Positions 51,970-60,564 of a DNA stretch of 64,000 nucleotides are shown one piece after another. Origin of the DNA: Tabrizicola sp. (GTDB lineage Bacteria > Pseudomonadota > Alphaproteobacteria > Rhodobacterales > Rhodobacteraceae); contig NZ_JAEULP010000077.1 of the NCBI RefSeq assembly GCF_016792905.1, forward strand, positions 1-64,000, read 5' to 3'. Position 1 is the first letter of the stretch, and every line of letters starts with the position of its first letter. The position numbers and the translations under genes were made by a program. The notes under the pieces were generated by a model that did no database searches, was not told where the DNA came from, and saw only the letters and a list, made by a program, of their open reading frames with translations.

Positions 51970-52004
51970 TGCCTCCGGCGGGGATATTTTGGCCAGTATG
52001 AAAG
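51970..52004 (+). repeat. CCTCCGGCGGGGATATTTTGG repeat (copy 2)
   Basis: TGCCTCCGGCGGGGATATTT, then TGGCCAGTATGAAAG. Shares its second half with the copy at 17618-17673. Confidence 0.85.
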
Positions 52005-52082
52005 ACATGCCTCGCTAGGGGCGGGGTGCCGGGGCCGGAGGGGTGCAATGCGCTAGCTTGAAGCGCCAGCGGCAGCCGGTAG

Positions 52083-52117
52083 TGCCTCCGGCGGGGATAC
52101 TTGGGCAAAGATGAAAG
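52083..52117 (+). repeat. CCTCCGGCGGGGATACTTGGG repeat (copy 3)
   Basis: TGCCTCCGGCGGGGATACTT, then GGGCAAAGATGAAAG; same orientation as copy 2, 113 bp further on. Confidence 0.85.
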
Positions 52118-52234
52118 GCCGTATGTCTGGGGGAAGACGGACCCGCGTTTGATCTCCTGCGAGCGCGGCCGCTGCGGGGGTGCTGGTGGCGCGAACACTC
52201 AGTTCACGGGGTCGGAGGCGCCGCCGGGAAGCGG

Positions 52235-54769
52235 TCAGGCGGCGTTCTCCGCGTGGGCGGCGACGGGTGGGCGGGCCTCGGGCGGGCGGTACTCGGCCAA
52301 TGCGCCCTCGATTGCGGTCTTGCGCAGGGGCTTCGTGAGATAGCGGTCAATCCCGGCGGCGAGGATCGCCTCGGCGTCGCCCTCCATTGCGTGCGCGGTC
52401 AGCGCCACGATGGGAACCTTCGAGCCCATCGCGCGGATGGTGCGGGCAGCCTCTTTCCCGTCCATCTCGGGCATCGAGATGTCCATGAAGATCAGGTCGG
52501 GCTGGAAGCTTGCGAACAGGTCCACCGCGAGGCGGCCGTTGTCGGCGAAGCGCAGGTCGATGTCCATGTCGCGGACCATCTTCTGGAAGACGAGCTGGTT
52601 GGTGCGGTTGTCTTCGGCCGCCAGCACCCGCATCTGGCGCAGGTCGGTGGGAACCGGGGCGACCTGCGGGCCGGTTTCGGCGAGGGCGGGGGCGGTCAGG
52701 CCCTGCAGGTGGCGGTAGAGATCCGAGCGCAGGATCGGCTTCTGCAGGATCGCCGCGAAGTCATGCGCATGGTTGCCAAGGCCGGTGGGGTTCGATGACA
52801 GGAGCATCACGGGCAATTCGTGGCCCGCCACGCGGATCAGATCCAGAAGCTGGACCCCGTCCATCTCGGGCATGGCATGGTCGGTCAGCACCACGTCATA
52901 GGCCGGGTCGGCGGCGAGCCGTTCCAGCACTTCGGCGCCGGACCGGCAGAGCGTGACCTCGATCCCGCAGGGAGTAAGCTGGCGTTCCAGGATGGTGCGG
53001 TTGATGAACTGGTCATCGACCGCGATGACGCGTTTCACCGCGACCGGAACCTGCACCGGCGCCGCATCCTCGGCCACCGGCAGGGTGACGCGGAAGCCGA
53101 AGCTGGAGCCCTTTCCGGGTTCGCTGTCGACCCAGACGGCACCCCCCATATGCTCGATCAGGCGACGGGTGATCGCGAGGCCAAGGCCGGTGCCTTCGAA
53201 CTTGCGGTTGCGCTCATCCTCTACCTGGTTGAACTCGCCGAAGATGTGGTCGAGGTAGTCGGGCGCGATACCGATGCCGGTGTCTTCCACGGTGACATGC
53301 AGGGTCTGGGTGCCCTCGCCCTCTTCGACGCCGACGACGCGGGTCAGGACATGGCCCTTGTCGGTGAACTTCACCGCATTGCCGATCAGGTTGGTCAGCA
53401 CCTGGCGCAGGCGACCGGGATCGCCGACGAAGCGGGTGGGCAGGAACATGTCGAAGTCGATCATCAGGTCGATGCCCTTTTCCCGCGCGCGGGGCTGGAG
53501 GAGCATCGTCACCTCATGAATGGTGCGTTCCAGGTCGAACGGCTCGGGCCGCAGCGTCAGGCGTTCCGCCTCGATCTTGGAATAGTCGAGGATGTCATTG
53601 ATGATGACGAGAAGTGCCTCGCCCGAGGAGCGGATGGTCTCGGCGAAGAGGCGTTGTTCTTCCGACAACGCGGTGTCGCAGAGAAGTTCCGCCATGCCGA
53701 CGACCCCGTTCATCGGTGTGCGGATTTCGTGGCTCATGTTGGCGAGGAAGGCCGACTTGGCGCGGTTCGCAGCCTCGGCCGCCTTGCGCGCGGCTTCGAG
53801 TTGCGCCTGCTGGTCGCGGATCGCGGTGATGTCGGTGCGCAACCCGACGCGCCCGCCGTCCGGGGTGACGTGGTCGGACTCGATGATCACCCGGCCATTG
53901 GCGAGAGTGTTCTCGGCAATGGTGTCGGCGGCGCGGAAATGCGCCAGGCGATCGGCGAGCCAGTCTTCCTCCCTCCCCACGGCCTCGGGGACATGGCCGT
54001 TCTTCAGGCCATGGCGGAGAAGGTCCTCGAAGGTGACGCCCGGCTGCATGAGCGAGGCAGAGTCAGGGAACATTTCACGGTAGCGCCGATTGCAGGCCAA
54101 AAGTCGTTCCTCCCGGTCAAAAAGGACAAAGGCATCGGGCAGCACGTCGATGGCGGCCCAGATGCGCATCTGTTCGGTGATGTCGATGGCAAGCGAGACC
54201 AGATCGCCATCGCGGGCGCGCCGGTCCTGGAGCTTGATCCAGATGCCGTTGCGCAATTTGAGAGTGACGGGCTCGATCGGGTCACAGTCGACCCGGGCGC
54301 GCATGCGGGTGATGAAAGCCTCCGGCGGCTCCTCGCCGAGGTCGAGCACGGTGCGGGCGAGGATGGCGAGCATCTCGTCGTAGGGCAGGCCGGGAGCGAC
54401 GGGCTGGCCCTCGAACCAGGAGAGAAAGGCCTGGTTGGCGGTGGCGAGATTCATCGCGGGATCGAAGACCGCGAACCCGTCGCGGACGGTGTTGATCGCG
54501 TCCCAGAGGCGGCGTTCTGCCATGACGGCGGCGGTATGGGCGCGGTCGAGATCCTCGACAAAGCGCAGGTTCTGGTCTTTCAGCGTTTCGGCCTGGAAGA
54601 GCGCGGACTTCACCACCTGGCGCTGTTCGACGATCTGGTCGGAGAGGGACCGGGCATGGATGGCCAGCTTTTCGTTGGCGGCGAAGAGTTCGCGGCTTTT
54701 CTGTTCGAGGAGGCGTTCGGCCGCAAGCCTTGCACGGCGTTCCCTGACCAGACGTTCCGAAAGATCCAT
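52235..54769 (-). CDS. Hybrid sensor histidine kinase with two receiver domains
   Basis: An 844-residue cytoplasmic-looking hybrid kinase. Order: N-terminal coiled coil (~5-85), two PAS-type domains (~90-190 and ~200-310), HisKA with phospho-acceptor H347 in LANMSHEIRTPMNG, HATPase (NLIGNAVKFTDKG, FEGTGLGLAITRRL), then two receivers with phospho-acceptor D630 (VVLTDHAMPEMDG) and D763 (LIFMDISMPEMDG). No transmembrane segment is visible, so it senses an internal signal through the PAS domains. The start gives MDLSERLVRERRARL. No cognate regulator is adjacent. Confidence 0.9.
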   Translation of the reverse strand: MDLSERLVRERRARLAAERLLEQKSRELFAANEKLAIHARSLSDQIVEQRQVVKSALFQAETLKDQNLRFVEDLDRAHTAAVMAERRLWDAINTVRDGFAVFDPAMNLATANQAFLSWFEGQPVAPGLPYDEMLAILARTVLDLGEEPPEAFITRMRARVDCDPIEPVTLKLRNGIWIKLQDRRARDGDLVSLAIDITEQMRIWAAIDVLPDAFVLFDREERLLACNRRYREMFPDSASLMQPGVTFEDLLRHGLKNGHVPEAVGREEDWLADRLAHFRAADTIAENTLANGRVIIESDHVTPDGGRVGLRTDITAIRDQQAQLEAARKAAEAANRAKSAFLANMSHEIRTPMNGVVGMAELLCDTALSEEQRLFAETIRSSGEALLVIINDILDYSKIEAERLTLRPEPFDLERTIHEVTMLLQPRAREKGIDLMIDFDMFLPTRFVGDPGRLRQVLTNLIGNAVKFTDKGHVLTRVVGVEEGEGTQTLHVTVEDTGIGIAPDYLDHIFGEFNQVEDERNRKFEGTGLGLAITRRLIEHMGGAVWVDSEPGKGSSFGFRVTLPVAEDAAPVQVPVAVKRVIAVDDQFINRTILERQLTPCGIEVTLCRSGAEVLERLAADPAYDVVLTDHAMPEMDGVQLLDLIRVAGHELPVMLLSSNPTGLGNHAHDFAAILQKPILRSDLYRHLQGLTAPALAETGPQVAPVPTDLRQMRVLAAEDNRTNQLVFQKMVRDMDIDLRFADNGRLAVDLFASFQPDLIFMDISMPEMDGKEAARTIRAMGSKVPIVALTAHAMEGDAEAILAAGIDRYLTKPLRKTAIEGALAEYRPPEARPPVAAHAENAA

Positions 54770-54941
54770 GCTTCCCAGCCGAGGTTCTGCGCGGTGTCGG
54801 CAGGGCCAACATCCGGTTTTCGCGACTAGCCTCGCAAGCCAAGATGAACCAAGGCTTAACGCTGAAAGACATGGGGCGCGCGCTTGCCACCGGGGGCGGC
54901 GCCATGCGACATTCGTGCCAATCCAGAGGGAGGCATTTTCG

Positions 54942-57900
54942 ATGCGTTGGTTTCTGAAAACGGCGATTGCGGCGGCGTTTCTGGGGGCGGCGGGCCTGGC
55001 GTCCGCGCAGGACCTGATCCCCGAGCGGCGATTCGTCGTGACCCAGGACCAGGACCTGCCGGGCGGGGACATCGCGTCGATCTTCGACACCACGATCGAA
55101 GCCTGCGAGCGGGCGGCGCTGACCAATGCGCGTGCCACGGCCTATGTCTACAACACCAAGAACGGGTCGTGCTTCGTGAAGAACGGGCCGGGCGAGGGGA
55201 CGTTCTTTGCCGGGGCCTGGTCGGCGACGGTGATCGAGGCGGATCAGGCGGTGCGCGAGGCTGCGAAGGCGCGGCGCGGGGAACTGGCGTTCCTGCCGGA
55301 CTGGGACATCCAGCCTGCCTTCGACCAGGCGCAGGGGCTGGGGCGGCAGCATACGACCGGGCCTTGGACGGCGGAGGAACATCTGGCGGCGGCCTCGGAG
55401 GCGGAAGCGAAGGGCGACTGGGCGGGGGCGGCGGCCTTTACCGGGGCGGCCTTGAACCTGACGGATGATGCGGCGACCTGGGGCGAATTCGCGCGGCGGC
55501 AGTTGCAGGCGGGGATCGCGGACCAGAACCAGTCGGGCTATTTCTTCAACCAGGCCTTCCTGTCGTCGATCAACGCCTATCTTCGGGCCGAGAGCCCGGC
55601 GTTGCGGCACACGATCCTGGTGACGATGGCCGACGTTCTGGAGCGGAACGGGCGGGGGCGGGATACCGTCAGTGCGCTGCGGCTGGCGCAATCGTTGCAG
55701 GAGCGGACGGACACGGCGGCGCTGCTGGATGATGCCATCGGGAAATACGGCTTCCGCATCGCCGAGACGCTGGTGCAGTCCGACCTGGCGCGACCCCGGA
55801 TTTGCGTGACGTTCTCGGAGGATCTGGTGGCCTCGGGGGTGGACTATTCTACCTTCGTGCAGCTGAAGGATCCCGGCCTGACCGTCGAAAACGGCGGCTG
55901 GCGGCAGCTTTGCGTGGCGGGGCTGGAGCATGGCAAGCGCTACAGCGTGACCTTCCGCGAGGGGCTGCCGGCGGCGGACGGGCAGGTCATGGCGAAGTCG
56001 GTCGAGATCACGCAGTACATCCGCGACCGGGCGCCGGGAGTGAAGTTTCCGGGCCGGGGCTATGTGCTGCCGAAGGCGGGCGATCCGGCGCTGCCGGTCG
56101 AGACGGTCAACACCGAGAAACTGGACCTGACGCTGTACCGGGTGACGGACCGGAACCTGCTGCGGTCGATCCAGGACTATTATTTCGGCGCGCCGATCAA
56201 CGTCTATTCCGAGGAGTATTTCGCCGATGGTGTGGGCGAGAAGCTGTGGTCTGGCACGGCCACGGTCGCGCAGGAGGTGAACAAGGACGTCACCACCCGC
56301 CTGCCGATGGGCGAGGCGCTGAAGGGGCTTTCGGCGGGGATCTATGCGCTGAAGGCGGAAGTGCCGGGGGTGGACCCCTATACGATCCCGCCGGGCTGGC
56401 AGTGGTTCGTGATCTCGGACCTTGGGGTCACGACGATGTCGGGCGTGGACGGGTTGCATGTCTTCGTGCGCAGCCTTGGGACGGCAGAGGCCAAGGCCGG
56501 GGTGTCGGTGGAACTGCTGAACCGGGCCAACACGGTCTTGGGGACGGTCACGACCGATGATCAGGGCTATGCCCGGTTTGATGCAGGCCTGACGCGCGGC
56601 ACCGGGGGCAGCGCACCGGCGATGGTGGTGGTGAAGGAGGGGACGACTGACATCGCCTTCCTGTCGCTGACCGACCCGGAGTTCGACCTGTCCGACCGGG
56701 GTGTCGAAGGGCGCGAGGCTGCGCCGCCGGTAGATGTGTTCGTGACGACCGACCGGGGCGCCTATCGCGCGGGCGAGACGGTCTATGTCACCACGCTGGC
56801 CCGCGATGCGGAACAGGCGGCGGTCGAGGGGCTGCCGCTGACGGCGGTTCTGAGCCGCCCCGATGGCGTGGAATATTCGCGGCAACTGGTCGAGGATCAG
56901 GGCGCGGGCGGACATGTGTTCCAGCTTCCCATCGCAGGCAGCGCCCCGCGCGGGGTCTACCGGCTGGAGATGTATGCCGATCTGGAGGCCCCGGCGCTGG
57001 CGTCGAAGACCTTCCTCGTCGAGGATTTCCTGCCGGAGCGCATCGACTTTGACCTGACCTTGGCGGACGAGCCGCTGTTCGTCGGGCGCGACTCGGCGGT
57101 CGACCTGACGGTGGCCGCGCGCTACCTGTTCGGCGCGCCGGGCGCGGGTCTGGCCATCGAGGGCGAAGTGCTGCTGCGTGCCGCCGATGGGTTGGCGGCT
57201 TTCCCCGGCTTTGTCTTCGGGCGCCATGACCAGCCGTTCTCTGCGCAGATGGCGTCGCTCAACGGGGCCGAGACCGACGAGGCGGGGAATGCCGTCGTCC
57301 CGGTCTACCTGCCGATGATCGAGGACCCGCACCGCCCGCTGGAAGCGCGGGTGACGATCCGTGTGGCGGAAGGCTCGGGTCGTCCGGTGGAGCGGGAAGT
57401 GACGAAGGTGGTCGCCTCGGAAGACCCGATGATCGGGGTGAAGCCCCTGTTCGACGGCGTGGCCCCGGAGGGTGGCGAGGCGCGGTTCCAGATCGTCGCG
57501 GTGGACGGCGAAACTCCGGTCGCGCTGCCGGTGAAATGGACCGTCAGCCGCGTCGACTATGACTATCAGTGGTACCAGAGCTACGGCAACTGGAGCTGGG
57601 AGCCGGTGGTGAGCCGGTCCATCGTGGCGGAAGGCACGGCGACGACGGGCGACGCGCCGGTCGAGATCGCGGCAGACGTGGACTGGGGGACCTACGAGAT
57701 CCTGGTCGAGCGGACGGACGGCGGCAAGGCCGCGACCTCGATGGAGTTTTACGCGGGCTGGTATGCGCCTGCGGATGCCTCGGCGACGCCCGACACGCTG
57801 GAGCTGTCGCTGGACAAGCCCGCCTACAAGCCGGGCGACACCGCGACCTTGCGGATCGTGCCGCGCGCGGCGGGGACGGCGCTGGTGACGGTGCTGTCGA

Positions 57901-60389
57901 ACCGGCTGGTCGCGATGCAGGCGGTCGAGGTGAAGGAGGGCGAGAACCTGATCCAGCTTCCCGTCACCGACGAATGGGGCGCGGGTGTCTATGTGACTGC
58001 TTCCGTGTTGCGTCCGATGGACGTGGCGGCGGGCCGGAACCCGGCGCGGGCCTTGGGGCTGACGCATGCCGCGATTGATCCGGGCGCAAGGGCGCTGGCG
58101 GCCAAGGTCGAGGTGGCGGCGGAAGCGGCTCCGCGCGGACCGCTGGACGTGGCGGTCAAGGTCGACGGGGTGACGGCGGGCGAGACGGCCTATGTCACCA
58201 TCGCGGCGGTGGACGTGGGCATCCTGAACCTGACGGGGTTCGAGGCGCCTGATCCTAGCGACTATTACTTCGGCCAGCGGCGGCTGGGCGTCGGCATCCG
58301 CGACATCTATGGCCGGTTGATCGACGGGCTGAACGGGGCGACGGGCGAGGTCCGCTCCGGCGGTGACGCAGGCGCTCAGGCGCGGTTGCAGGCGCCACCC
58401 CCGACAGAGGAGCTGGTGGCCTATTTCACTGGGCCGGTGGAAGTGGGGGCCGACGGCTATGCGCGGGCGAGCTTCGACCTTCCCAGCTTCAACGGGACGG
58501 TGAAAGTGATGGCCGTGGTCTGGTCGAAGACCGGGGTCGGGCAGGCCAGCGCCGATGTGCTGGTGCGCGATCCGGTGGTGGTGACGGCTTCGGTGCCGCG
58601 TTTCCTGTCGCCGGGGGACACCACGCGGCTGCTCTTGGAAGTGGTGCATGCCACCGGGCCTTCGGGCCGGATGAGCCTGGACGTGACGGCGAACGGGCTG
58701 ACGCTGGGCGAGGTGCCTTCGGGCTTTGACCTTGGCGACAAGGCCAAGGCGGTGTTCGAGGTGCCGGTGACGGCGGGCGCGGTGGGCAACCAGACCATCG
58801 AGGTTTCCCTCACCACGCCGGACGGGAAGGTGTTGAAGAAGTCGCTGACGGTGCCGGTGCAGGTCAATGATCCGGAAGTGGCGCGGATCAGCCGGCTGGA
58901 ACTGAAGAAGGGCCAGAGCTTTACCTTCGACGACAACGTCTTTGCCGGGCTGGTGCCGGGGTCCGGCAAGGCGGTGATGGCGGTCGGGCCATTGGCGCGG
59001 CTGAATGCGCCGGGCCTTCTGGCGGCACTCGACCGCTATCCCTACGGCTGCACCGAGCAGATGACGTCCAAGGCCTTGCCGCTTCTATACTTCGACGAAG
59101 TGGCGCAGGTGATGGACCTTCAGGGCGCGGCGGATATCCAGAAGCGCATCGACGAGGCGGTGGTGGAGATCCTGGCGAACCAGTCCTCGACCGGTGGCTT
59201 CGGGCTCTGGGGGCCGTATGAGGGCGACTTCTGGCTGGATGCCTATGTCACCGATTTCCTGAGCCGGGCGAAGGCTCAAGGGTATCAGGTGCCGGATCTG
59301 GCGTTCAGGAACGCGCTGGCGAACCTGCGCAACCAGGTGAACTACGCCCCCGACTTCAGCGCCGAGACGAACGGTGGCGGTGAGGCGCTGGCCTATGCGC
59401 TGATGGTGCTGGCCCGCGAAGGCGCGGCGGCGATTGGCGACCTGCGCTATTATGCCGACGTGAAGGGGGATGATTTCTCCACCCCGCTGGCACAGGGGCA
59501 GCTGGGCGCGGCCCTGGCCTCTTACGGCGACCAGGCGCGGGCGGATGCGATGTTCCGCAAGGCCGTGGCGAAGATGGAAGCGCTGGAGCCGGAGGTGGGC
59601 CAGGTCTGGCGGGTGGACTATGGCACCCGCTACCGCGATGCGGCGGCACTGCTGACGCTGGCGGTGGAGGCCGGGAGCCAGGCGGTGGACCGCGAGGCGC
59701 TGACCGACCGGATCGCGGTGCAGGGGCAGAACCTGTCGACGCAGGAAGCGACCTGGGCGCTTCTTGCGACGAACGCGCTGATCGACCGGCCGGGGGCGGA
59801 TGGCATCACCATCGACGGCAAGCCTGCCGATGGTCCCTTGGTCCGGGTGCTGGATGCAGGCGCGGTGACGCCGGTGGTGGTGAAGAACGACGGGGCGGAT
59901 ACGACCGTCACCGTCACCACCTATGGCGTGCCGTCTGACCCGGAACCGGCGGGGGGCAACGGCTATGCGATCAGCCGGACCTACTACACCATGGCGGGCG
60001 AGGAAGTGGCGCTGGACAAGGTGGCAGCGGGGACGCGGCTGGTCACGGTGCTGGAGGTCACGCCCTTCGGCTATGGCGAGGCGCGGCTGATGGTCAGCGA
60101 TCCGCTTCCGGCGGGGTTCGAGATCGACAACCCCAACCTGATGTCGGCGGGATCGACGTCGGAACTCGGCTGGCTGGACACGCTGAACGAGGTGGCGCAC
60201 AGCGAGTTCCGGCAGGACCGGTTCCTGACGGCGGTCGACTGGTCCTCGGACCAGCCGTTCAAGCTGGCCTATGTGGTGCGGGCGGTGTCTCCGGGCACGT
60301 TCCACCACCCGGCGGCCTCGGTCGAGGACATGTACCGGCCTGACTTCCGCGCGCGGAGCGAAACGGGGGCGGTGACGGTCGTCAAGTGA
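54942..60389 (+). CDS. Bacterial alpha-2-macroglobulin family protein with N-terminal PAN-like domain
   Basis: An 1,815-residue periplasmic protease trap. Signal peptide FLKTAIAAAFLGAAGLASAQ without a lipobox, unlike E. coli YfhM. Residues ~25-105 look like a PAN/apple domain (IFDTTIEACERAALTNARAT, YVYNTKNGSCFVKN). MG-type domains follow. The thioester motif is CTEQ with C1370 and Q1373 (YPYGCTEQMTSKALPLLYF). GGGAGG precedes the ATG. It is followed by pbpC, the standard partner: the trap captures foreign proteases and PBP1C repairs the wall. Confidence 0.93.
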   Translation: MRWFLKTAIAAAFLGAAGLASAQDLIPERRFVVTQDQDLPGGDIASIFDTTIEACERAALTNARATAYVYNTKNGSCFVKNGPGEGTFFAGAWSATVIEADQAVREAAKARRGELAFLPDWDIQPAFDQAQGLGRQHTTGPWTAEEHLAAASEAEAKGDWAGAAAFTGAALNLTDDAATWGEFARRQLQAGIADQNQSGYFFNQAFLSSINAYLRAESPALRHTILVTMADVLERNGRGRDTVSALRLAQSLQERTDTAALLDDAIGKYGFRIAETLVQSDLARPRICVTFSEDLVASGVDYSTFVQLKDPGLTVENGGWRQLCVAGLEHGKRYSVTFREGLPAADGQVMAKSVEITQYIRDRAPGVKFPGRGYVLPKAGDPALPVETVNTEKLDLTLYRVTDRNLLRSIQDYYFGAPINVYSEEYFADGVGEKLWSGTATVAQEVNKDVTTRLPMGEALKGLSAGIYALKAEVPGVDPYTIPPGWQWFVISDLGVTTMSGVDGLHVFVRSLGTAEAKAGVSVELLNRANTVLGTVTTDDQGYARFDAGLTRGTGGSAPAMVVVKEGTTDIAFLSLTDPEFDLSDRGVEGREAAPPVDVFVTTDRGAYRAGETVYVTTLARDAEQAAVEGLPLTAVLSRPDGVEYSRQLVEDQGAGGHVFQLPIAGSAPRGVYRLEMYADLEAPALASKTFLVEDFLPERIDFDLTLADEPLFVGRDSAVDLTVAARYLFGAPGAGLAIEGEVLLRAADGLAAFPGFVFGRHDQPFSAQMASLNGAETDEAGNAVVPVYLPMIEDPHRPLEARVTIRVAEGSGRPVEREVTKVVASEDPMIGVKPLFDGVAPEGGEARFQIVAVDGETPVALPVKWTVSRVDYDYQWYQSYGNWSWEPVVSRSIVAEGTATTGDAPVEIAADVDWGTYEILVERTDGGKAATSMEFYAGWYAPADASATPDTLELSLDKPAYKPGDTATLRIVPRAAGTALVTVLSNRLVAMQAVEVKEGENLIQLPVTDEWGAGVYVTASVLRPMDVAAGRNPARALGLTHAAIDPGARALAAKVEVAAEAAPRGPLDVAVKVDGVTAGETAYVTIAAVDVGILNLTGFEAPDPSDYYFGQRRLGVGIRDIYGRLIDGLNGATGEVRSGGDAGAQARLQAPPPTEELVAYFTGPVEVGADGYARASFDLPSFNGTVKVMAVVWSKTGVGQASADVLVRDPVVVTASVPRFLSPGDTTRLLLEVVHATGPSGRMSLDVTANGLTLGEVPSGFDLGDKAKAVFEVPVTAGAVGNQTIEVSLTTPDGKVLKKSLTVPVQVNDPEVARISRLELKKGQSFTFDDNVFAGLVPGSGKAVMAVGPLARLNAPGLLAALDRYPYGCTEQMTSKALPLLYFDEVAQVMDLQGAADIQKRIDEAVVEILANQSSTGGFGLWGPYEGDFWLDAYVTDFLSRAKAQGYQVPDLAFRNALANLRNQVNYAPDFSAETNGGGEALAYALMVLAREGAAAIGDLRYYADVKGDDFSTPLAQGQLGAALASYGDQARADAMFRKAVAKMEALEPEVGQVWRVDYGTRYRDAAALLTLAVEAGSQAVDREALTDRIAVQGQNLSTQEATWALLATNALIDRPGADGITIDGKPADGPLVRVLDAGAVTPVVVKNDGADTTVTVTTYGVPSDPEPAGGNGYAISRTYYTMAGEEVALDKVAAGTRLVTVLEVTPFGYGEARLMVSDPLPAGFEIDNPNLMSAGSTSELGWLDTLNEVAHSEFRQDRFLTAVDWSSDQPFKLAYVVRAVSPGTFHHPAASVEDMYRPDFRARSETGAVTVVK

Positions 60390-60564
60390 CCTGCCGATGC
60401 GGATATGCGCCTCCCCTCCCCCTGGTGGGGAGGGGCGGGGGGCGGGGGGCGAACGTTGCGCCGTCGATTCGCCCCGGACCTGATCCGGGGCCTCTGCCTG
60501 CCCCAACCGCCACGCTGCGAAACACGCGAGGCCCCGGGTCAGGCCCGGGGCGGGTATCCTGACG
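60390..60564. repeat. Intergenic hairpins between the A2M and pbpC genes
   Basis: Three perfect hairpins in 175 bp: CCCCTCCCC-CTGGT-GGGGAGGGG (60413-60435), CCCCGG-ACCTGAT-CCGGGG (60472-60490) and CCCCGGG-TCAGG-CCCGGGG (60532-60550). The last two belong to the CCCCGG..TGATCCGGGG family. The third lies just before the pbpC start and could hinder or regulate its translation. Confidence 0.8.

Larger units (their letters stand above)
51741..52234. other. 494-bp intergenic region without a recognised gene; holds a bipartite motif and two repeats
   Basis: Between the recQ stop and the convergent histidine kinase stop. It contains the TGTCCAC-N-GTGGACA/TGGGCGTTAG motif (51748-51808), an AT-rich stretch around 51775-51800, and two copies of a CCTCCGGCGGGGATA repeat. 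An open frame from a GTG at 51747 would make a membrane-like 84-residue peptide, but it starts inside the palindrome and runs through the repeat, so I do not call it. Confidence 0.7.

Noticed and set aside
51747-52001. Possible 84-residue membrane peptide after recQ (GTG start)
   Set aside because: The start lies inside the TGTCCAC palindrome, there is no ribosome site, and the frame continues through a repeat unit.
54282-58649. A 1,455-codon open frame antisense to the alpha-2-macroglobulin and the kinase
   Set aside because: It is a by-product of high GC codon bias; composition is Arg/His/Pro-rich low-complexity and it crosses two well-supported genes on other frames.
60390-60564. A small gene between the A2M gene and pbpC
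   Set aside because: The gap is filled with GC hairpins of repeat type and no frame has a ribosome site or plausible composition.
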